From Cladopsammia gracilis (lineage: Eukaryota > Cnidaria > Anthozoa > Scleractinia > Dendrophylliidae): 64,000 nt of DNA. The DNA is taken from positions 163,501-227,500 of the forward strand of contig JAJGOT010000462.1 in assembly GCA_022457155.1 (NCBI GenBank), read 5' to 3'. Shown here one piece after another: positions 1-11,958 of the stretch (position 1 is the stretch's first letter; every line of letters begins with the position of its first letter). A model generated the notes under the pieces. The model saw only the letters and a program-made list of their open reading frames with translations. It was not told where the DNA came from and ran no database searches. The position numbers were made by a program, and so were the translations under genes.

Positions 1-1175
1 AGAACAGCGTGAATCCAGCGATAACAATAACTAATTTGATAATAAATAAAAGTTTTTTTTCTAAAGATTTTTAACAGGTCAGTTTAAAAAAACTTTTATT
101 TATTATCATTATGAGCACTGATCGCCCGAACAACAATAACTAATTTGTTGTAAACGAATATAAACAACAATAAGTCTAAAGATGTTTCGCATTTGAAGTC
201 TTTAATACAACATTAAAATCGATCTAAAAGGATTTCCCAATCCAGACACGCGTTTTGATACAATTTTGTCTTAATTGGGCATGTGTTCCTCTCGTGGGCT
301 AGCACCGGGATTTGCACTCGGAAGGACCGGGTTCAATTCACGCTCAGCACCTTTTTTTCTTTCTTTTCTTTCTTCGAACTGGAGATTATGAAAGTGATTT
401 ACTTTTTCTGCGTTCGTCAAAAATCCTTACGTTTAATTAAAAAAATATATATCGTACCGCGTCAGTGTGAAAGCATAAGCTCACAGCAAGATTGCGTTAC
501 GTGTTAGCATTTCACGGGTTGGCTCTTAGGAACCTCTGATTTTTCATGACAGAGTCAAGCAGTTTTTCTTGACTTGGATGATTTTTTTCACTTTTTTAAT
601 TCTTTTATCTGGTTTATAATCACCACAACAACATATACTGCCTTAGTGATTTTGTGCCATGAACATAATTTCTCGTGACTTTTCATGACCCACACTTAAA
701 ATTCCATGACTTACCAGGTTTTTCCATTACTGTATGAGCCCGATACCGTAAATTACCTCATCTAATCCCACTAAGACACTAAACAATTATGATTTAACAA
801 TCATTCGTAAATTTCTTTCAACCATACTGGTCATTAATAAAAAGGTGTAGCTGACTGACTTGCCGCATTTGAGAACATTTTTATTGCTTAGAATTAGCCA
901 AACTGTCCTTATTGAGGAGGCAAACTTTGTATGAGATTATTTCAATGGGGACGGGAAAAACTGTCCTTTGTACTCGTATCGAATGGGTGTCCATATTACC
1001 CTAAGCGGGCAAATTTTAGAGAAAATGTATGGGCGTTCAGCCAGCACCAAAGAAGGTGTTTGTTAAGCGGGGTTCAACTGTACTGTAAGTGGTATCAAAC
1101 CCCGAATAATCGTCTTCAGTCTTGACCACTTGTTTGCTGCACTCATTCCATATATACTGAGTTAAAGACATTAAA
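1..1175. other. Intergenic, no gene recognised
   Basis: AT-rich DNA without a convincing exon. Around 285-345 a stretch containing GGGTTCAATTC resembles a tRNA B box, but no complete cloverleaf could be drawn. Confidence 0.4.
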
Positions 1176-1320
1176 TCAAGTGTCATTCATATTCATGTTA
1201 ATTTTGTAGAAGACATGCCTTTCTTTGGTTGACGAATACTTCATGTGATGTAGTAGTTTCTTTAGTGGGGTATGGGTAAAGATGTCCACCATTGCTTCCA
1301 CATCACCCATGGCTTTGTGT
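1176..1320 (-). CDS. Terminal exon of a DEDD-type 3'-5' exonuclease-like gene (partial)
   Basis: A 3' splice site (CATTTTAG) on the minus strand is followed by an open frame of 47 codons ending in TGA. The start reads HKAMGDVEAMVDIF. A His followed four or five residues later by Asp in HxAxxDVxA is the Exo III signature of DnaQ/TREX-like exonucleases, with the Asp as the last metal-binding acid. The rest (TPLKKLL) fits the C-terminal helix of multicopy exonuclease-like genes I recall from cnidarians and fish. Upstream exons with Exo I and II were not found, so this may be a gene end or an isolated copy. The function is inferred from one motif. Confidence 0.45.
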
Positions 1321-2339
1321 CTAAAATGAAAACAAATGAATTATGATGTTAAAACATCTTAACAATCTCAATGCTAACATGCAAATTCTCCTAACTCTGA
1401 GTACCTGATCTTGGGTGGGTAAGAAGTTGTTTTTGATTGATTACACATGTATCTTTGTTGATCATTCCTTTATTTCTGACTTGTATGTTTAATCATGTAG
1501 TAATATAAAGTTAAGCAATGAACTCATGAATACTATATTGACCAAGATAGGTCAGCCTCGACAGGAAAAAAAGTGGCTCTTGGTAATGGCACACTGACCT
1601 CTCTGGCCCTCTCACTCAGTCAATAAGTACATGGAGATGCCTAGCCAAACAACAAATAATATTGTATTTTTACTCCATAGAAATTTCAAGTTTCACGGTA
1701 TGACTCACTAATAACTCCAATTAATATCTTAGAGCTAATTACCTTTAAAGCTTTTACTTGGAAAATGTTCTTGAAAAGTCCATCAAGGGAAAGTTTTGTG
1801 TGAGAAAACAACTTTTCCCCTTTGTCTTTCAACTAAAGAGATTAGAATAAAAAAAGTTAAAATGGTACAATGTATACATCTCATAGAAAGGTATAAGCCA
1901 TAGCAGGTCACTACTTATTTCCAGTTATTACAGAGTTTCAATAGAATAAGCACAGGACCGCGAACGAAAATGCTGCTAGTGAACGTAGGATCTATAAAAG
2001 ATCTAAACAGCCAAAAATAGCAGTAGGCAAACAAACAAAGAAGCAAGGCTGATACTATGTATAAAAACTTTGCAAGACATCAACATAGACTACGAGCAGT
2101 CTCTCTTTCCCAGCGTTAGTCCGTCGAGCGTGAAACGAAAAAACATTAGCGAACGGATAATGGCCGCGCGAAACTGGGGGCGAGGCACGCGCGCGGGAAA
2201 AGAGAGACTACAGACAAAGCCCAAGCGTTTGACTTACGCGTTGCTCTCACAACTCAAAAGTCTGATTGGTTCTTTATCGAAGATCTGTCAACAAGCGTAA
2301 CGCCGTGGTGACGAGTTGTCAACACTCGAGATCAATGTC
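1321..2339. other. Intergenic, no gene recognised
   Basis: AT-rich. The last 300 bases (about 2070-2339) become GC-richer and look like a promoter or 5' leader for the helicase copy that follows. A 76-codon frame there lacks recognisable domains. Confidence 0.35.
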
Positions 2340-2840
2340 ATGGCTGACAAGCTCCAGGAATGTTTATCTCGATTTCCCATAGTTCAAACCAGCGTTGAAA
2401 CCAGAGCAGATCGAAGCGCTTGAAGCTCTTATCGAAGGATGCGATGTCCTCGCTATTTTGCCTACTGGGTTCGGAAAGAGCCTTATGTATCAATCGTTTT
2501 GCCAAACAAAACTCTCTTCGAACCCGAAAGCGAGTGTTCTTGTGATTTCGCCGCTCAACAGCATCGTGGTCGAACCAGTCAACGAATTAACTGAACTTAG
2601 CCTTCCTGCCATCCATTTGAAGGAGAACGACGCATATTACATGAAAGCCATCTCTGAAGGGAATTTTAGATTTATATTTTGTTGTGCTGAGGCCTGTTTA
2701 TCGAATGAATTTCAAAAATTGTTGAATCAGAAAACACAAGGCCGGATATCCAAATGGTGGTTGTTGACGAATCTCACACGGTGTAAAATGGGATTGGCAG
2801 GCCTGCACGACTCTTACCTCATGTTTTAAATGCCATTTGT
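2340..2840 (+). pseudogene. RecQ-like DNA helicase, 5' fragment with frameshifts
   Basis: An ATG at 2340 opens a short N-terminus (MADKLQECLSRFPIV). The helicase core then continues in another frame from about 2395: a Q-motif-like KPEQ, Walker A LPTGFGKS, motif Ia VISPLNSI, and an IFCCAEA stretch typical of RecQ motif Ib. A second frame change near 2755 is needed to reach the Walker B/DEAH equivalent (VVVDESH, about 2763-2783), after which a stop follows. RecQ helicases unwind DNA 3'-5' using ATP. This copy is cut to the first RecA lobe, has at least two frameshifts and cannot be active. It looks like a dead member of a multicopy family. Confidence 0.7.
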
Positions 2841-3178
2841 TCCTTCTATAGGTTTGGAACGGGTATTCTACATTTAGCCGTTGGTTAAGGAGGATTTTTG
2901 TTTAGACTGAGTTTTTAAACCTTTCAAAAGCCGCGTGCAACGGACTAGAGGTCAAGTCTGTCGGTTGTGGTTTCCCGTGGTGTTGCGCTTGTAGATTTTG
3001 TCCTCATTTTAGCGTCCCTTTTTGCCAGGCGGTTGGTGTGTTGTTTTCGCCTTTAATATTGGCATGTAGAGTTTTATGTAGGAAAGGTTTAAATTTCTCT
3101 AACTTTTCTCTCTAAAATACCGGAAAGGATCTGAAATGATCTGTTGACCGTGAATGTCTTTCCTGCTGTTAATGTCAC
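2841..3178. other. Spacer, nothing recognised
   Basis: No exon or structured repeat seen between the helicase remnant and the next mobile element. Confidence 0.4.
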
Positions 3179-3186
3179 GCTGGGCC

Positions 3187-4633
3187 GGGTGCGGACAAAA
3201 CCTGGGTCCAGGCCCATGGGCTAGCCCATGGGCCACCCTATGGGCTACCCCATGGGCTACCCTATGGGCTACCCTAAAAATAAAAAAATAAAAATAAAAA
3301 TAAAAATAAATAAAAAAAACATATATGAAATAATAAAATAATAAAAATAATGATAATAATATTGATTTATGATAAAATCAATAATTTTAATGTTTTATGT
3401 TGCTAATTATTAATAAATTAAAAAAAATTATAACATTTTTTGGTGTGTCAGTAGTTGATTTTAACAATCATAATGAAAAATAAAGCAGGAAACAGAGTGC
3501 GTTCTGCGAGATCTTTTTCCCCAGACCGCTCTTTGCGATTTTTTCGCGCATCTCACTTTTCACGGAAAACAAAACGTTGTTGTTTAATTGTATCTCACAG
3601 CAATGAAGATGGTTATTAAAAATGACTACCTGTTTTTAGATACCGTACCACATGTGGTGCTTGTACGTGCTCAATCGATCTGTTGCATTCTGCCCCTTGG
3701 CATTTCAATTTCAATTTATTGCTTCCATCACTAATACATTGTAGTTCATGGTAACTATACAATACAAGATAAATAATAGTGATGAGGGAGTCTATAGAAA
3801 AGCAAAAAATATGCTTGAAGTTATAGATCCCTTTACATTTAGGTATCATGCATGTATGGCAAGAACCGGGGGCAAGAAACATCGCAACCACCCTAGTACT
3901 GACCCAAATGTATTGCAGGAACGTCCTCAGTATCTTCGTTACCCTGTTAAATAAACTTGGAGACAACAATCAAGATTGTTAAAAATTTCAGATATCGTAC
4001 CACATACAGCGCTTGTACGCCGGCTCAATCGATCTGACGGGTTGTGTTTTTTGTCGATAGTATACCACGGGTGACAAATAAATTTGACACTTGTGTGACA
4101 CTGTCCATCTTGATTGAAGAATCGAGCGCACACACCAGTAGTGACACAGCGTTCGCATTGGATACACTTTTGAAAAGCTCTCCTTGAATTTGTAATATTC
4201 TTCCATATTATGGTTTCACCACACTCGCCTGAGGTTTCGTACGCCAGTGTCGTTAAAGGATACTCTTCTCCTAGTGAACAATGGGCAGAGTACCAGACGC
4301 AAGGAGACGAGGAGGCCACAACAATTGCTTTGGCGGAGTCATTAAACGATGCTCGCCAGGTAGATGTTTGCTGCTATATTTATAGGGAACATGTGAGAAG
4401 AGTGAGAGTAAGTTATTCCGTATTTTTTTCTAATTTCAGACTTGTGAAATGAGTGACTCCGGCGAGAGCTTAGAGTTAATGTTTCCAACACCAGGATTCG
4501 GATTATTTTTTATTATTATTTTATTATTTTTAGGGTAGCCCATAGGGTAGCCCATAGGGTAGCCCATAGGGTAGCCCATAGGGTGGCCCATAAGCTAGCC
4601 CATGGGCCTGGGCCCAGGTTTTGTCCACACCCC
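3187..4633. mobile_element. Non-autonomous DNA transposon with iteron-like TIRs and 8-bp TSD
   Basis: Both ends match in inverted orientation: GGGTGCGGACAAAACCTGGG at the left and its near complement ending GTCCACACCCC at the right. Inside each end the unit ATGGGCTACCCT (inverted at the right) is repeated about four to six times, then an A/T-rich spacer follows. The 8-bp sequence GCTGGGCC flanks the element on both sides (3179-3186 and 4634-4641), as expected of a target-site duplication. Eight-base duplications occur in hAT, P, Merlin and Kolobok-type elements. The GGG start would fit Merlin, but no transposase is present, so the family is open. Two internal direct repeats (about 3630-3680 and 3990-4035) share CGTACCACAT and CTCAATCGATCTG. 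Confidence 0.75.
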
Positions 4634-4641
4634 GCTGGGCC

Positions 4642-5590
4642 CAGCTATTTTAGTTTTGTCTTTGCAGGATTTTAATTTTCAGGATCCAAGCTTTATAGCA
4701 GACAGAGTTGTAACTTAATAAGCTATTCAACTTGTAGAGAGTTGAAGTTTGTCTCAGTCAAGGCTGTAATTTTAGGGAAAACACGAATTATGTTGAATGT
4801 AGCTAAGGTGCATTGCAAAATAAAAACATCCTTGTTTGTTCTTTTTTCTCAGATTTTCAAAAAAATCTTGCAATGGTCCAATTTATACTAATGAAGAATT
4901 ATCCTTCTCAAACTCATTAATAATTCATCAAGTTACAAGCCAATCAGGATACCCCAATTTGGTCAGGTGCATATGGTTTGAAACCCCGATGAAACACTGG
5001 ACAGAGGCCTTTCCACGATAGTTTGATGAAATATCAAACTCTAGAGTTTCATAAAACGTCAAACCCATGTGGTACAGGGTTATCCTAATTTAAATATTAA
5101 TGACACAAATACCGAATTGAATAGACAAGCTTTAGTAATCCCAAAAGGCAATTACAGAATATCCAAAACCAACTGAGCAAAATAAATATAAATTGCTTTC
5201 CTTACGTTCATTCAATGCGTCCATTTCCTCAATACGAGCAGAAAGCGACATAATCTTGGTAAATCATAGTCCTTAAACATTCCTCCCGAATCTCAGAGAA
5301 CGGGAACTTGAACCGTCCGAGTAGTTTGCCATTCATTAAAAATGGATGTTGCCCATTTGGTTTTTTTTATATTTCGTTGACAGGGGAATAGCTTTATCGA
5401 CTAAATATTCTTCTTCGACAACCGTTTTGGCCTCGCTAAACCGAGACGCTTCTGCTTCGCACATGGTCTCATACCAAATGGCGAAACACAACAAGCTCAA
5501 TAAAATTATGCATGTGACGGCTTTGAAAAGGACAAAGCCAAAAAAACTAACAGTGAATAATTCTGTATTGTTTCATTTGAGAAGCTATAT
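4642..5590. other. Intergenic, no gene recognised
   Basis: AT-rich sequence with short frames only and no domain or splice pattern that I can support. Confidence 0.35.
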
Positions 5591-5594
5591 CAAA

Positions 5595-5735
5595 AACTCG
5601 TGCTTCGGGTTTCATCAGGGGTTCCAATCACCTCGAAACAATAAAAGCACTCGGCCGAAGCGGCCTCGTGCTTTCATCTGTTTCTCGGTGTTTGGAACCC
5701 CTGATGAAACCCTCGCACTCGTTGTTGATATATTA
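5595..5735. repeat. Hairpin repeat (foldback/MITE-like)
   Basis: Two inverted arms share GGTTTCATCAGGGGTTCC and its complement, with CTCGTGC on one side matched by GCACTCG on the other. They surround a GC-rich centre (CGGCCGAAGCGGCC). The 140-bp unit would fold as a long stem, as in short inverted-repeat elements. Confidence 0.6.
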
Positions 5736-5859
5736 CATCAAAAGAGTTATTTGTCCAGGTATTACTTTGAAGATAATTGAGACGGATAACTCAAAGACGG
5801 ATCTTTAAAGTTTCCTAGTAAACTACGATTGACCTTACTCCCCATACAAGTGTATTTGT

Positions 5860-5932
5860 GGCTTCATAGCTCAGTTGGTAGAGCATTGGACCAGTAATGC
5901 AGAGGTCATGGTTTCAAATCCCGCTTTAAGGG
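5860..5932 (+). repeat. tRNA-derived SINE head (tRNA-Thr-like)
   Basis: A clear Pol III A box (TAGCTCAGTTGG) and B box (GGTTTCAAATCCC) sit at tRNA spacing. The anticodon loop position reads CCAGTAA (AGT, Thr). The acceptor arms do not pair (GGCTTCA against a TTAAGG-like 3' side) and the anticodon stem has a mismatch, so this is better read as the 5' head of a tRNA-derived SINE or a tRNA pseudogene than as a functional tRNA. Confidence 0.6.
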
Positions 5933-6407
5933 ATATACCGTCCCGCCGAAATAGCAAAATTTAGCTTAGCTTATTTCCACGTTAAATCGCCAAATGCCAC
6001 CAAATATGCAACTTAGTTGGACAGAAGTGTTCTATAGAGCAAAACAAAAACAGTAGTTTTGAGATAAAGTGCAGGATTGCAAGGATTGCAGTGAATTAGA
6101 GTTCATCAAATTTGATTTATTGACAGGCGGTAAAGAAATCAAACTTGCCATTTTTGTGAAATTTTGTTGTTTTGTCTGTTTAGTTCATATTTCTTTGCTT
6201 CTATCACTTTTGGCGATGGTTTCTTCCAATTTCAGGGTAATAAAGTAAGCTTGAAACAAGCTCCTGCCATAATCATGAAAACACGATATTTCAGTGTCCC
6301 TAATTATGTCCTGAATTTTTTTCAGGCGTCTTTGCAATTGCGTAAAATGCAATCACAACTAACAGGATCATTTCTTCGCTTTACAATAATAATAACGTAT
6401 TGTAAAC

Positions 6408-6495
6408 CTTGGCAATTCTTGGTCCAGAAGTACTGTCGGCGCACTTGTTAGCAAGCTGATCCCACACAGGAGCAAGTTCTTGGCAGTGACGGCAC
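6408..6495 (-). CDS. Thioredoxin-domain exon with CxxC (CRHC), TXNDC5-like host gene
   Basis: The minus strand shows a 3' splice site ending TATAG and an 88-bp exon that supplies the last base of a Trp codon, then CRHC followed by QELAPVWDQLANKC. This is the active-site cysteine pair and following helix of a protein-disulfide-isomerase-type thioredoxin domain. It ends RIAK before a GTTTAC donor, in the same place as the sister exon at 10739-10832. Its phase (2 in, 0 out) fits the exon at 8956-9038, whose last codons read FYVP plus TG. Together they give W-C-x-x-C. Lumenal thiol oxidoreductases with three such domains (TXNDC5/ERp46) are the closest family. Confidence 0.75.
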
Positions 6496-6499
6496 CTAT

Positions 6500-8130
6500 A
6501 ACCACAGCAGCAAAAACAAAAAGCAGATACTGTATTCAGGACCTACATGTATATTGTTACATTTAATCATCAAACTATACTTTTAAAGCAGTTGTAAATG
6601 CTTATTAGAGAACTTAAAAGCATATTGTGAGAAGTATGTTTTCTTAAGTTTATGGTGCGTCTTTTAACAAGGTGTTTTACTGATATTTTCGGTTTGTAAA
6701 CTTAACACGATTCAGTTGCATAGTTTAGGGTGCGTCTTATAGCGGAGCACTGGCCGGGCCGAAGGCCAGGCTGCGCAGCCCCATACTCATAGAACCTATG
6801 CCCAAATTTTTCATGGTCATGACTAGCGGAATGTTTCGCGGGCGCGTGTCTGCAACATGTGTGTCGCGCAAGGCTAGCTAGCTCGCGGGCGCATATGACG
6901 TCGCAAAACATGCGCGTACGACGTCATGTTGAAATCAAAGCGAGGCTTTGTTTTTCGCGCGGTTACACGGCCGAATGTCAAGTCAGCTAGAAAGACACTT
7001 CGATGTTTTGCTGTGAATTTACTAAGCGGAGAAAACCGTTTAAATTAAAGGCGTTATTTCCCTGAATATTTCGCGGTTTGCTACTCAAGACAAGGATACT
7101 AATTAAGGGATACTAAGAAGCAGCTTTAGTGGAAAAAGGCGAGCTTTCAGGGATAAAATCTTGCTTCGAGGAACTTCATGTATTACGTTTTTATCAATGG
7201 GGGAGATATTTGTTTTCTACGGATTTCAGAACCAGAAGCGGAGATTTGAATTTCCAAGCAAGCGAGGGACTTAAAGGTAAAACAGATTACAGTTTTCGAT
7301 GAGAATTTATGTTGATATCAATCTGAGTGGCTTTTTATTGGTGTTATTCTTGGTTTTGGAGAATTGATTTTAAAACGCGCTTAAATTCAGTTGTATCGAT
7401 CTCTTGAATTTCATCGAAGAAAACTTGAACTCGATGAGCTATAATTAAATGGTACGCGTTTTGCTTTTAAACGTAAACTAATGGAGATTTGAATAATTTT
7501 TTTTCGAAAGAAGATTGCGTTGTCCATTTTTATGTTTTTGTTCATTCATTAGATAGTTTGAAAAGCGATTTTATGTAAACAAAACAGGACTTTGATTTTA
7601 TAGTACAGTTCTATCTTCACTCGCATCGCCTTATGCAAATATGTTTGTGTATTTTTGCAATTGTTGATTTTCAAATCAGTTTCTCGGGCAATTTTTTACA
7701 AACAAAAACTGTATTTTATTCGGAAAGTAGTGGTACTAGTTATTCTAGACAGAAAAAAGTTGTTTTTGTGAACTTTTGTACGGTCTATAAAAATGCACTG
7801 TGCAGACGGTCGCGTAATACTGTTTTTGAGAATTGAAAATTGCTTAAATTGAAAATAGCCCGTTCGTCAATCTTAATTCTTGTGCTTCCAACCTTTCACC
7901 TTAGTTAAGTTTCACCTAAGTTAAGTTTCACCTTATTTTAGTTAAGCTTGTTCAAGGTGCGACGCTGTTAGGCTTGGGCTATCTATATATTAACCGAGTG
8001 CGTCTTATAACCGAATGCATCTTATCACCAAGATGAAATACGGTAGCGACTTCTGCTCATTCTCGCGGATAAAGGAGAAGAACGATTGGGGTGCTGCATG
8101 GATCTGCTGGACACTCTTTTACTTTACAAA
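6500..8130. other. Intron with repeat debris
   Basis: No exon recognised. A GC-rich CpG patch lies at about 6740-6960. The motif GTGCGTCTTAT occurs at about 6731 and 7998 in the same orientation, probably scraps of a DNA transposon ending near 8044. Confidence 0.35.
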
Positions 8131-8132
8131 GT

Positions 8133-8945
8133 AATAACAGAGTGGTTTTCACTTGAGCTGTTTTATCGTAAAACCAAAACCAAAGTAACTACTCTGGCCA
8201 ATCACAACAGACACAGACGATCCAACGAACCAATCAAAGCACGAAGCAAATACATGTCGCCGGCGCCAAGCACGGGAAAAAGCATGTAAGCAAGTCACGA
8301 TCGGTTTTGGTTTTGCTTCTCATTGGTTAAGAAAGTGGAGGGAGATTTTTTAGCCAATCACAAAGCGTACCAATGCAAAACCAACGAAATCAATTGATTA
8401 ATTACTTTTGACACTCAATTAAAATCGCTCCAATACATGTTAGTAATAACAAAATACAGCGGTACATGAATCACATGTATAGTGTAATCCTTAAGGCTCG
8501 AGTACAAATCCACTTCGGTCGTAACAGAATGTTCTTTTTCTTAAAAAAAAGAACTTTCCCGTGCGGTTCCATAATTGTAATGCACACTCAATTGTGATTG
8601 GCTAAAAAAGCCTCACACAACTTTCTCAACCAATCAGAGTCAATCAAAACAAACTTGGTGAAGGCTACATGTATTTGTGTTGAGTTCTGATTGGTTCATT
8701 GGATTGTCTGTACACCTTTTCCCGCGCTTGGTGCCGGCTACATGTATTTGCGTTGAGTTCTGATTGGTTCATTGGATTGTCTGTACACCTTTTCCCGCGC
8801 TTGGCGCCGGCTATATGCACAGTATTTGCATTAAGTTCTAATCGGTTCATGGACTAATTCATTCTTCTCAGTTCAGATTGGTCAAAGCAATTACTTTGGT
8901 TTTAGTTTTACAATTACATGTATACTAAAGTGAAAAACGCTCTAA
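8133..8945. repeat. Foldback element with internal tandem duplication
   Basis: The left side (AAAACCAAAACCAAAGTAA, then GGCCAATC) is matched inverted at the right (TTACTTTGGTTTTAGTTTT, preceded by GATTGGTC). Within it, a unit of about 73 bp with ATTGGATTGTCTGTACACC and CGCGCTTGG is tandemly duplicated at about 8666-8815, and an inverted relative lies at 8205-8280. A diverged single copy also occurs at about 39590-39650, so the sequence is a dispersed repeat. Confidence 0.6.
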
Positions 8946-8955
8946 ACAGGCTTAC

Positions 8956-9038
8956 CAAGGAACATAAAAATCGACAAATGTTGTGCCAAAACTGATCATC
9001 GCATCAAAGTTACTGTCAGTTAGCTGGAACGGCTTGAT
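8956..9038 (-). CDS. Thioredoxin-domain exon (beta1 to active-site Trp), TXNDC5-like gene
   Basis: An 83-bp minus-strand exon has a strong polypyrimidine acceptor (TTTTTTTCAG) and a consensus donor (CCTTG|GTAAG). It reads IKPFQLTDSNFDAMI, then TTFVDFYVP and a split Trp codon. LTDSNFD is the conserved start of a PDI-type thioredoxin fold, and FVDFYxPW precedes the CxxC. The exon ends in phase 2, which matches the following CRHC exon at 6408-6495. The exon between 9793 and 9038, which should complete the preceding thioredoxin domain, was not identified. Confidence 0.75.
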
Positions 9039-9389
9039 CTGAAAAAAATTAAGTTGAGATGTTTCTTTTTGATACTTTGCCAAAAAAACTTCATCTCTAC
9101 TTCGCCTTAATAAATACTTCGTCTAGACAAATCTTTTTATACAATGAACTGAATACAACGCACTCTGTGATTGGTCGTTGTCTATGATCTTTCAGAGTAC
9201 AGACGCACGGCTGACGTCATTAAAAAAATTGTTTGCTTTGTTTTTTCAAACATAGCGCACAGTTATGAAATGTTTGCGAGATTATTCTCGATTGAGCAAG
9301 TGAAAGCCTCGACAAATGTTTAGCAGGAGCTGTTTACGAGCCACAAAAAGAAAAATACGAATATAAGAAGAAATAAGAAGTAATATTAA

Positions 9390-9590
9390 TTATACTACAA
9401 ATTGTATTAGACCATCTACTCTGACTATAAGGCCCCTATGACTGTTATGATAATAATGTTATTATACTATAAATTATATTAGACCATCTACCCTGACTAT
9501 AAGGCCCCTATGACTGTTATAAGAAGTAATATTATTATACTATAAATTATACTGTATTACACCATCTATCCTGACTATAAGGCCCCTGAT
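9390..9590. repeat. Tandem repeat, about 80-bp unit, three copies
   Basis: Three successive units share CTGACTATAAGGCCCCT and ATTAGACCATCTA-like cores, with AT-rich spacers of varying length. It is intronic to the thioredoxin-domain gene. Confidence 0.7.
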
Positions 9591-9792
9591 AAATTGGTTG
9601 ATAAATTGGTTGATAAAGTGGCAAAATATTTTTTTAACCAATCATGAAGCATACAATGTAGCAATACAAAACCAAAGCAATTGCAAAATTACTTTCAACA
9701 CTCAATTGAAAACCATTCTTACTGATACATGTACTTAGTATGGGTCATGTGGGATCCTTAGTGCCAGTTGCCTTACATTTACACTAGCTTAC

Positions 9793-9851
9793 GTTGGATA
9801 TGCACGGATGTTTTGTTTGGCACAGAGTGGCGTCTCTTTTGTACAATCCAC
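9793..9851 (-). CDS. Thioredoxin-domain exon (VDC segment), TXNDC5-like gene
   Basis: A 59-bp minus-strand exon has acceptor CTTCAG and donor AAC|GTAAGC. It encodes VDCTKETPLCAKQNIRAYP. VDCT...LCxxxxIRxYPT is the beta3 region of PDI-family thioredoxin domains and ends in the cis-proline strand. Its phase (0 in, 2 out) joins exactly to the 10739-10832 exon. Confidence 0.8.
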
Positions 9852-10738
9852 CTGAAGATAAACAGACAAAAAAATGTACATTGTACATCTGTATTATGTC
9901 CTATAATAATGATATCTATGAAGAGTTAAAAATAAGGTAATTGAACAGGGATGCAGATAATAGCCAGGAACCGGGGAAATTACTCGGCCGTGAACTTCAT
10001 TTTTCCGGCTGTAAAAGCCAAGTGCAGCTTTAAAAGGACTACGTTTTTCTCTTTTTTACCCGTCTGTCAGTTCTATATTCCCACCTGTTAAAAACTGAAT
10101 CTACATGCCTGATTGAAAATAATAACATAGCAAAATTCCTCCTTGTGAACTGTGATACTGTAAGTACAATCAGGGCTTGAAAAAAGTCCATCTGCTCAAC
10201 TGGAACAAGTAGATTTTTTAGTTACAGTCATGTAGAAAATTTACATTTTCCTAATCACTTTACTTGATGGGCAAGGATAGGGACAAAAACAGGACAAGAT
10301 GCTTGTGAACTATTTAAGCTTAGTAAAACTTAAGACTTGCTTGCTTAAAGGCCAAGCTTAAATTTTAGATTTTTTTGAGCACTGTTAACACTATATTCAC
10401 TTCATAATAATTTATGATCAGTCATTATTTAGTCTTGAAAAAAAAAAATGTAATTGTCCATAACTGAACAGAACAGCATTTTGAAAACAAACTTTCCAAT
10501 AGTTGTTATTTCATAATCGAGATTTAATCGATGAAGAAGACCTGAGTGTAAATGCCAGCCTAGATTCCATAAATAAAAACATCAAACTCTTAATTAATTT
10601 GCTACACCTGTAAATTGTATATTATCTATATTCAACAGAAATATTTATTTACATGTATATTAAACATTCACGAAAAAAAAAGATGAGAAATAACATGTCA
10701 ACCTGTAAATTATTAATTACTTACAAGAGATGGTTTAC

Positions 10739-10832
10739 CTTAGCTTTTGTAACATGTTCACTATGTGGAATTTTACAGTAGTAGTCAGCCAACAGACTCC
10801 ATGTTGGCATGAAACTTTTGCAGTGTTCGCAC
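10739..10832 (-). CDS. Thioredoxin-domain exon with CxxC (CEHC), TXNDC5-like gene
   Basis: A 94-bp minus-strand exon has acceptor ATAAAG and donor CTAAG|GTAAAC. After the last base of a split Trp codon it reads CEHC then KSFMPTWSLLADYY, ending in VTKAK. The two cysteines are the redox pair, and SFMPTW replaces the usual LAPTW. The upstream partner should be the exon at 34000-34146, so the intron between them is about 23 kb and holds the recombinase remnant and the Polinton. Confidence 0.8.
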
Positions 10833-11640
10833 CTTTATATAACCAAAACAAACTAAGAATTAGCTGAAGCATAAATGTAACCCCTTTAATTTAGTGAAGA
10901 ACATTTTTTGTTTGTTTAATAGTCAAGATTTAATTAAACATACAGTTTGTCCGGTCCTTTTCGTATCTTGATTGATACTTGTCATATTTACAGCAGTTTA
11001 CCCTCACTTCACTTAAAATTATTTAAAGCAGCTGATAATAAAATGATTTTAAATTTTCACAACTCCAAGGTAACAGAGCTCAACGAGAAACAAATTTACT
11101 TGCTAAGAAAAATAAAGAACTTTTATCAAGGTGTAAGTGATCCTGATCATTTTGAATATGCTTCTATCTTGAGATCTCTTTAAAACTGGACCAGCTTTAA
11201 TAGAATGCTATAAAATTTACCTATTTACTATTTACTTTTTCTCATCTGGTAAAATATTATTGTTCATCATACAGTACTCGAAGCCACTGTGTACTTATAC
11301 GTGCGTAAAAATTAATGTCTGCAATATGGCGGTTTTACTCGTGCATTTGATACGTGCGAGTACAATTTTACACGACATGTATTTTACACGCATCCTCTGA
11401 TCTGTTGTATTGGAATCCTGTTGGGATTTGAATTAATTTTAATGGCTTTTCAGGGCTTATTCAACAGTCTTGTGTCTTACTTGTAACTGGTAGATGTAAT
11501 TTTATCCAAAAAATCCTGCGAAATTCACATTGAATGTTGTGTGACTTAATCGTTGATTTCACATGGTTTCCAAGAATTGTATCACCGGCGCACTTTTTCA
11601 GACTTTCTTAGAAATTTCTCGTTTCTAATTTCCGGTTTCG
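10833..11640. other. Intron, nothing recognised
   Basis: AT-rich, with short frames only. No repeat structure or exon could be supported. Confidence 0.35.
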
Positions 11641-11958
11641 GTAGTAGTTATTTTTTTTTTGCGACTCGTGCCATGTTTAGACTTGAGCGTTTTGCCGAGG
11701 TATTGGAGTTTACTTACCAAGGTAAATATTTTGCGAGTGTAAACGCCAACTGATACCATGGTAAACGCCGCCCAAGACAATAGAAAGTTAACCAAGGTAA
11801 AAGTTCGATAAGCCCTGTGATCAGGCATGGTTTAGGTCGGTAACCAAGGTCGAGATGACAGATATATCCGCTTGTGGTCGCATAGTATTTCACAACCCGT
11901 GGTGTCGAGATTGCATCAGTCTCATTCGATCACGTTTTCGCGACGTTTGTTTTATCTA

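Noticed and set aside
285..345. Second tRNA-like gene
   Set aside because: A B-box-like string is present, but no cloverleaf or convincing A box.
5860..5932. Functional tRNA-Thr gene
   Set aside because: Acceptor stem does not pair and the anticodon stem is mismatched. A SINE head is more likely.
6731..8044. TIR transposon bounded by GTGCGTCTTAT
   Set aside because: The two copies are in the same orientation, so they are not inverted termini of one element.
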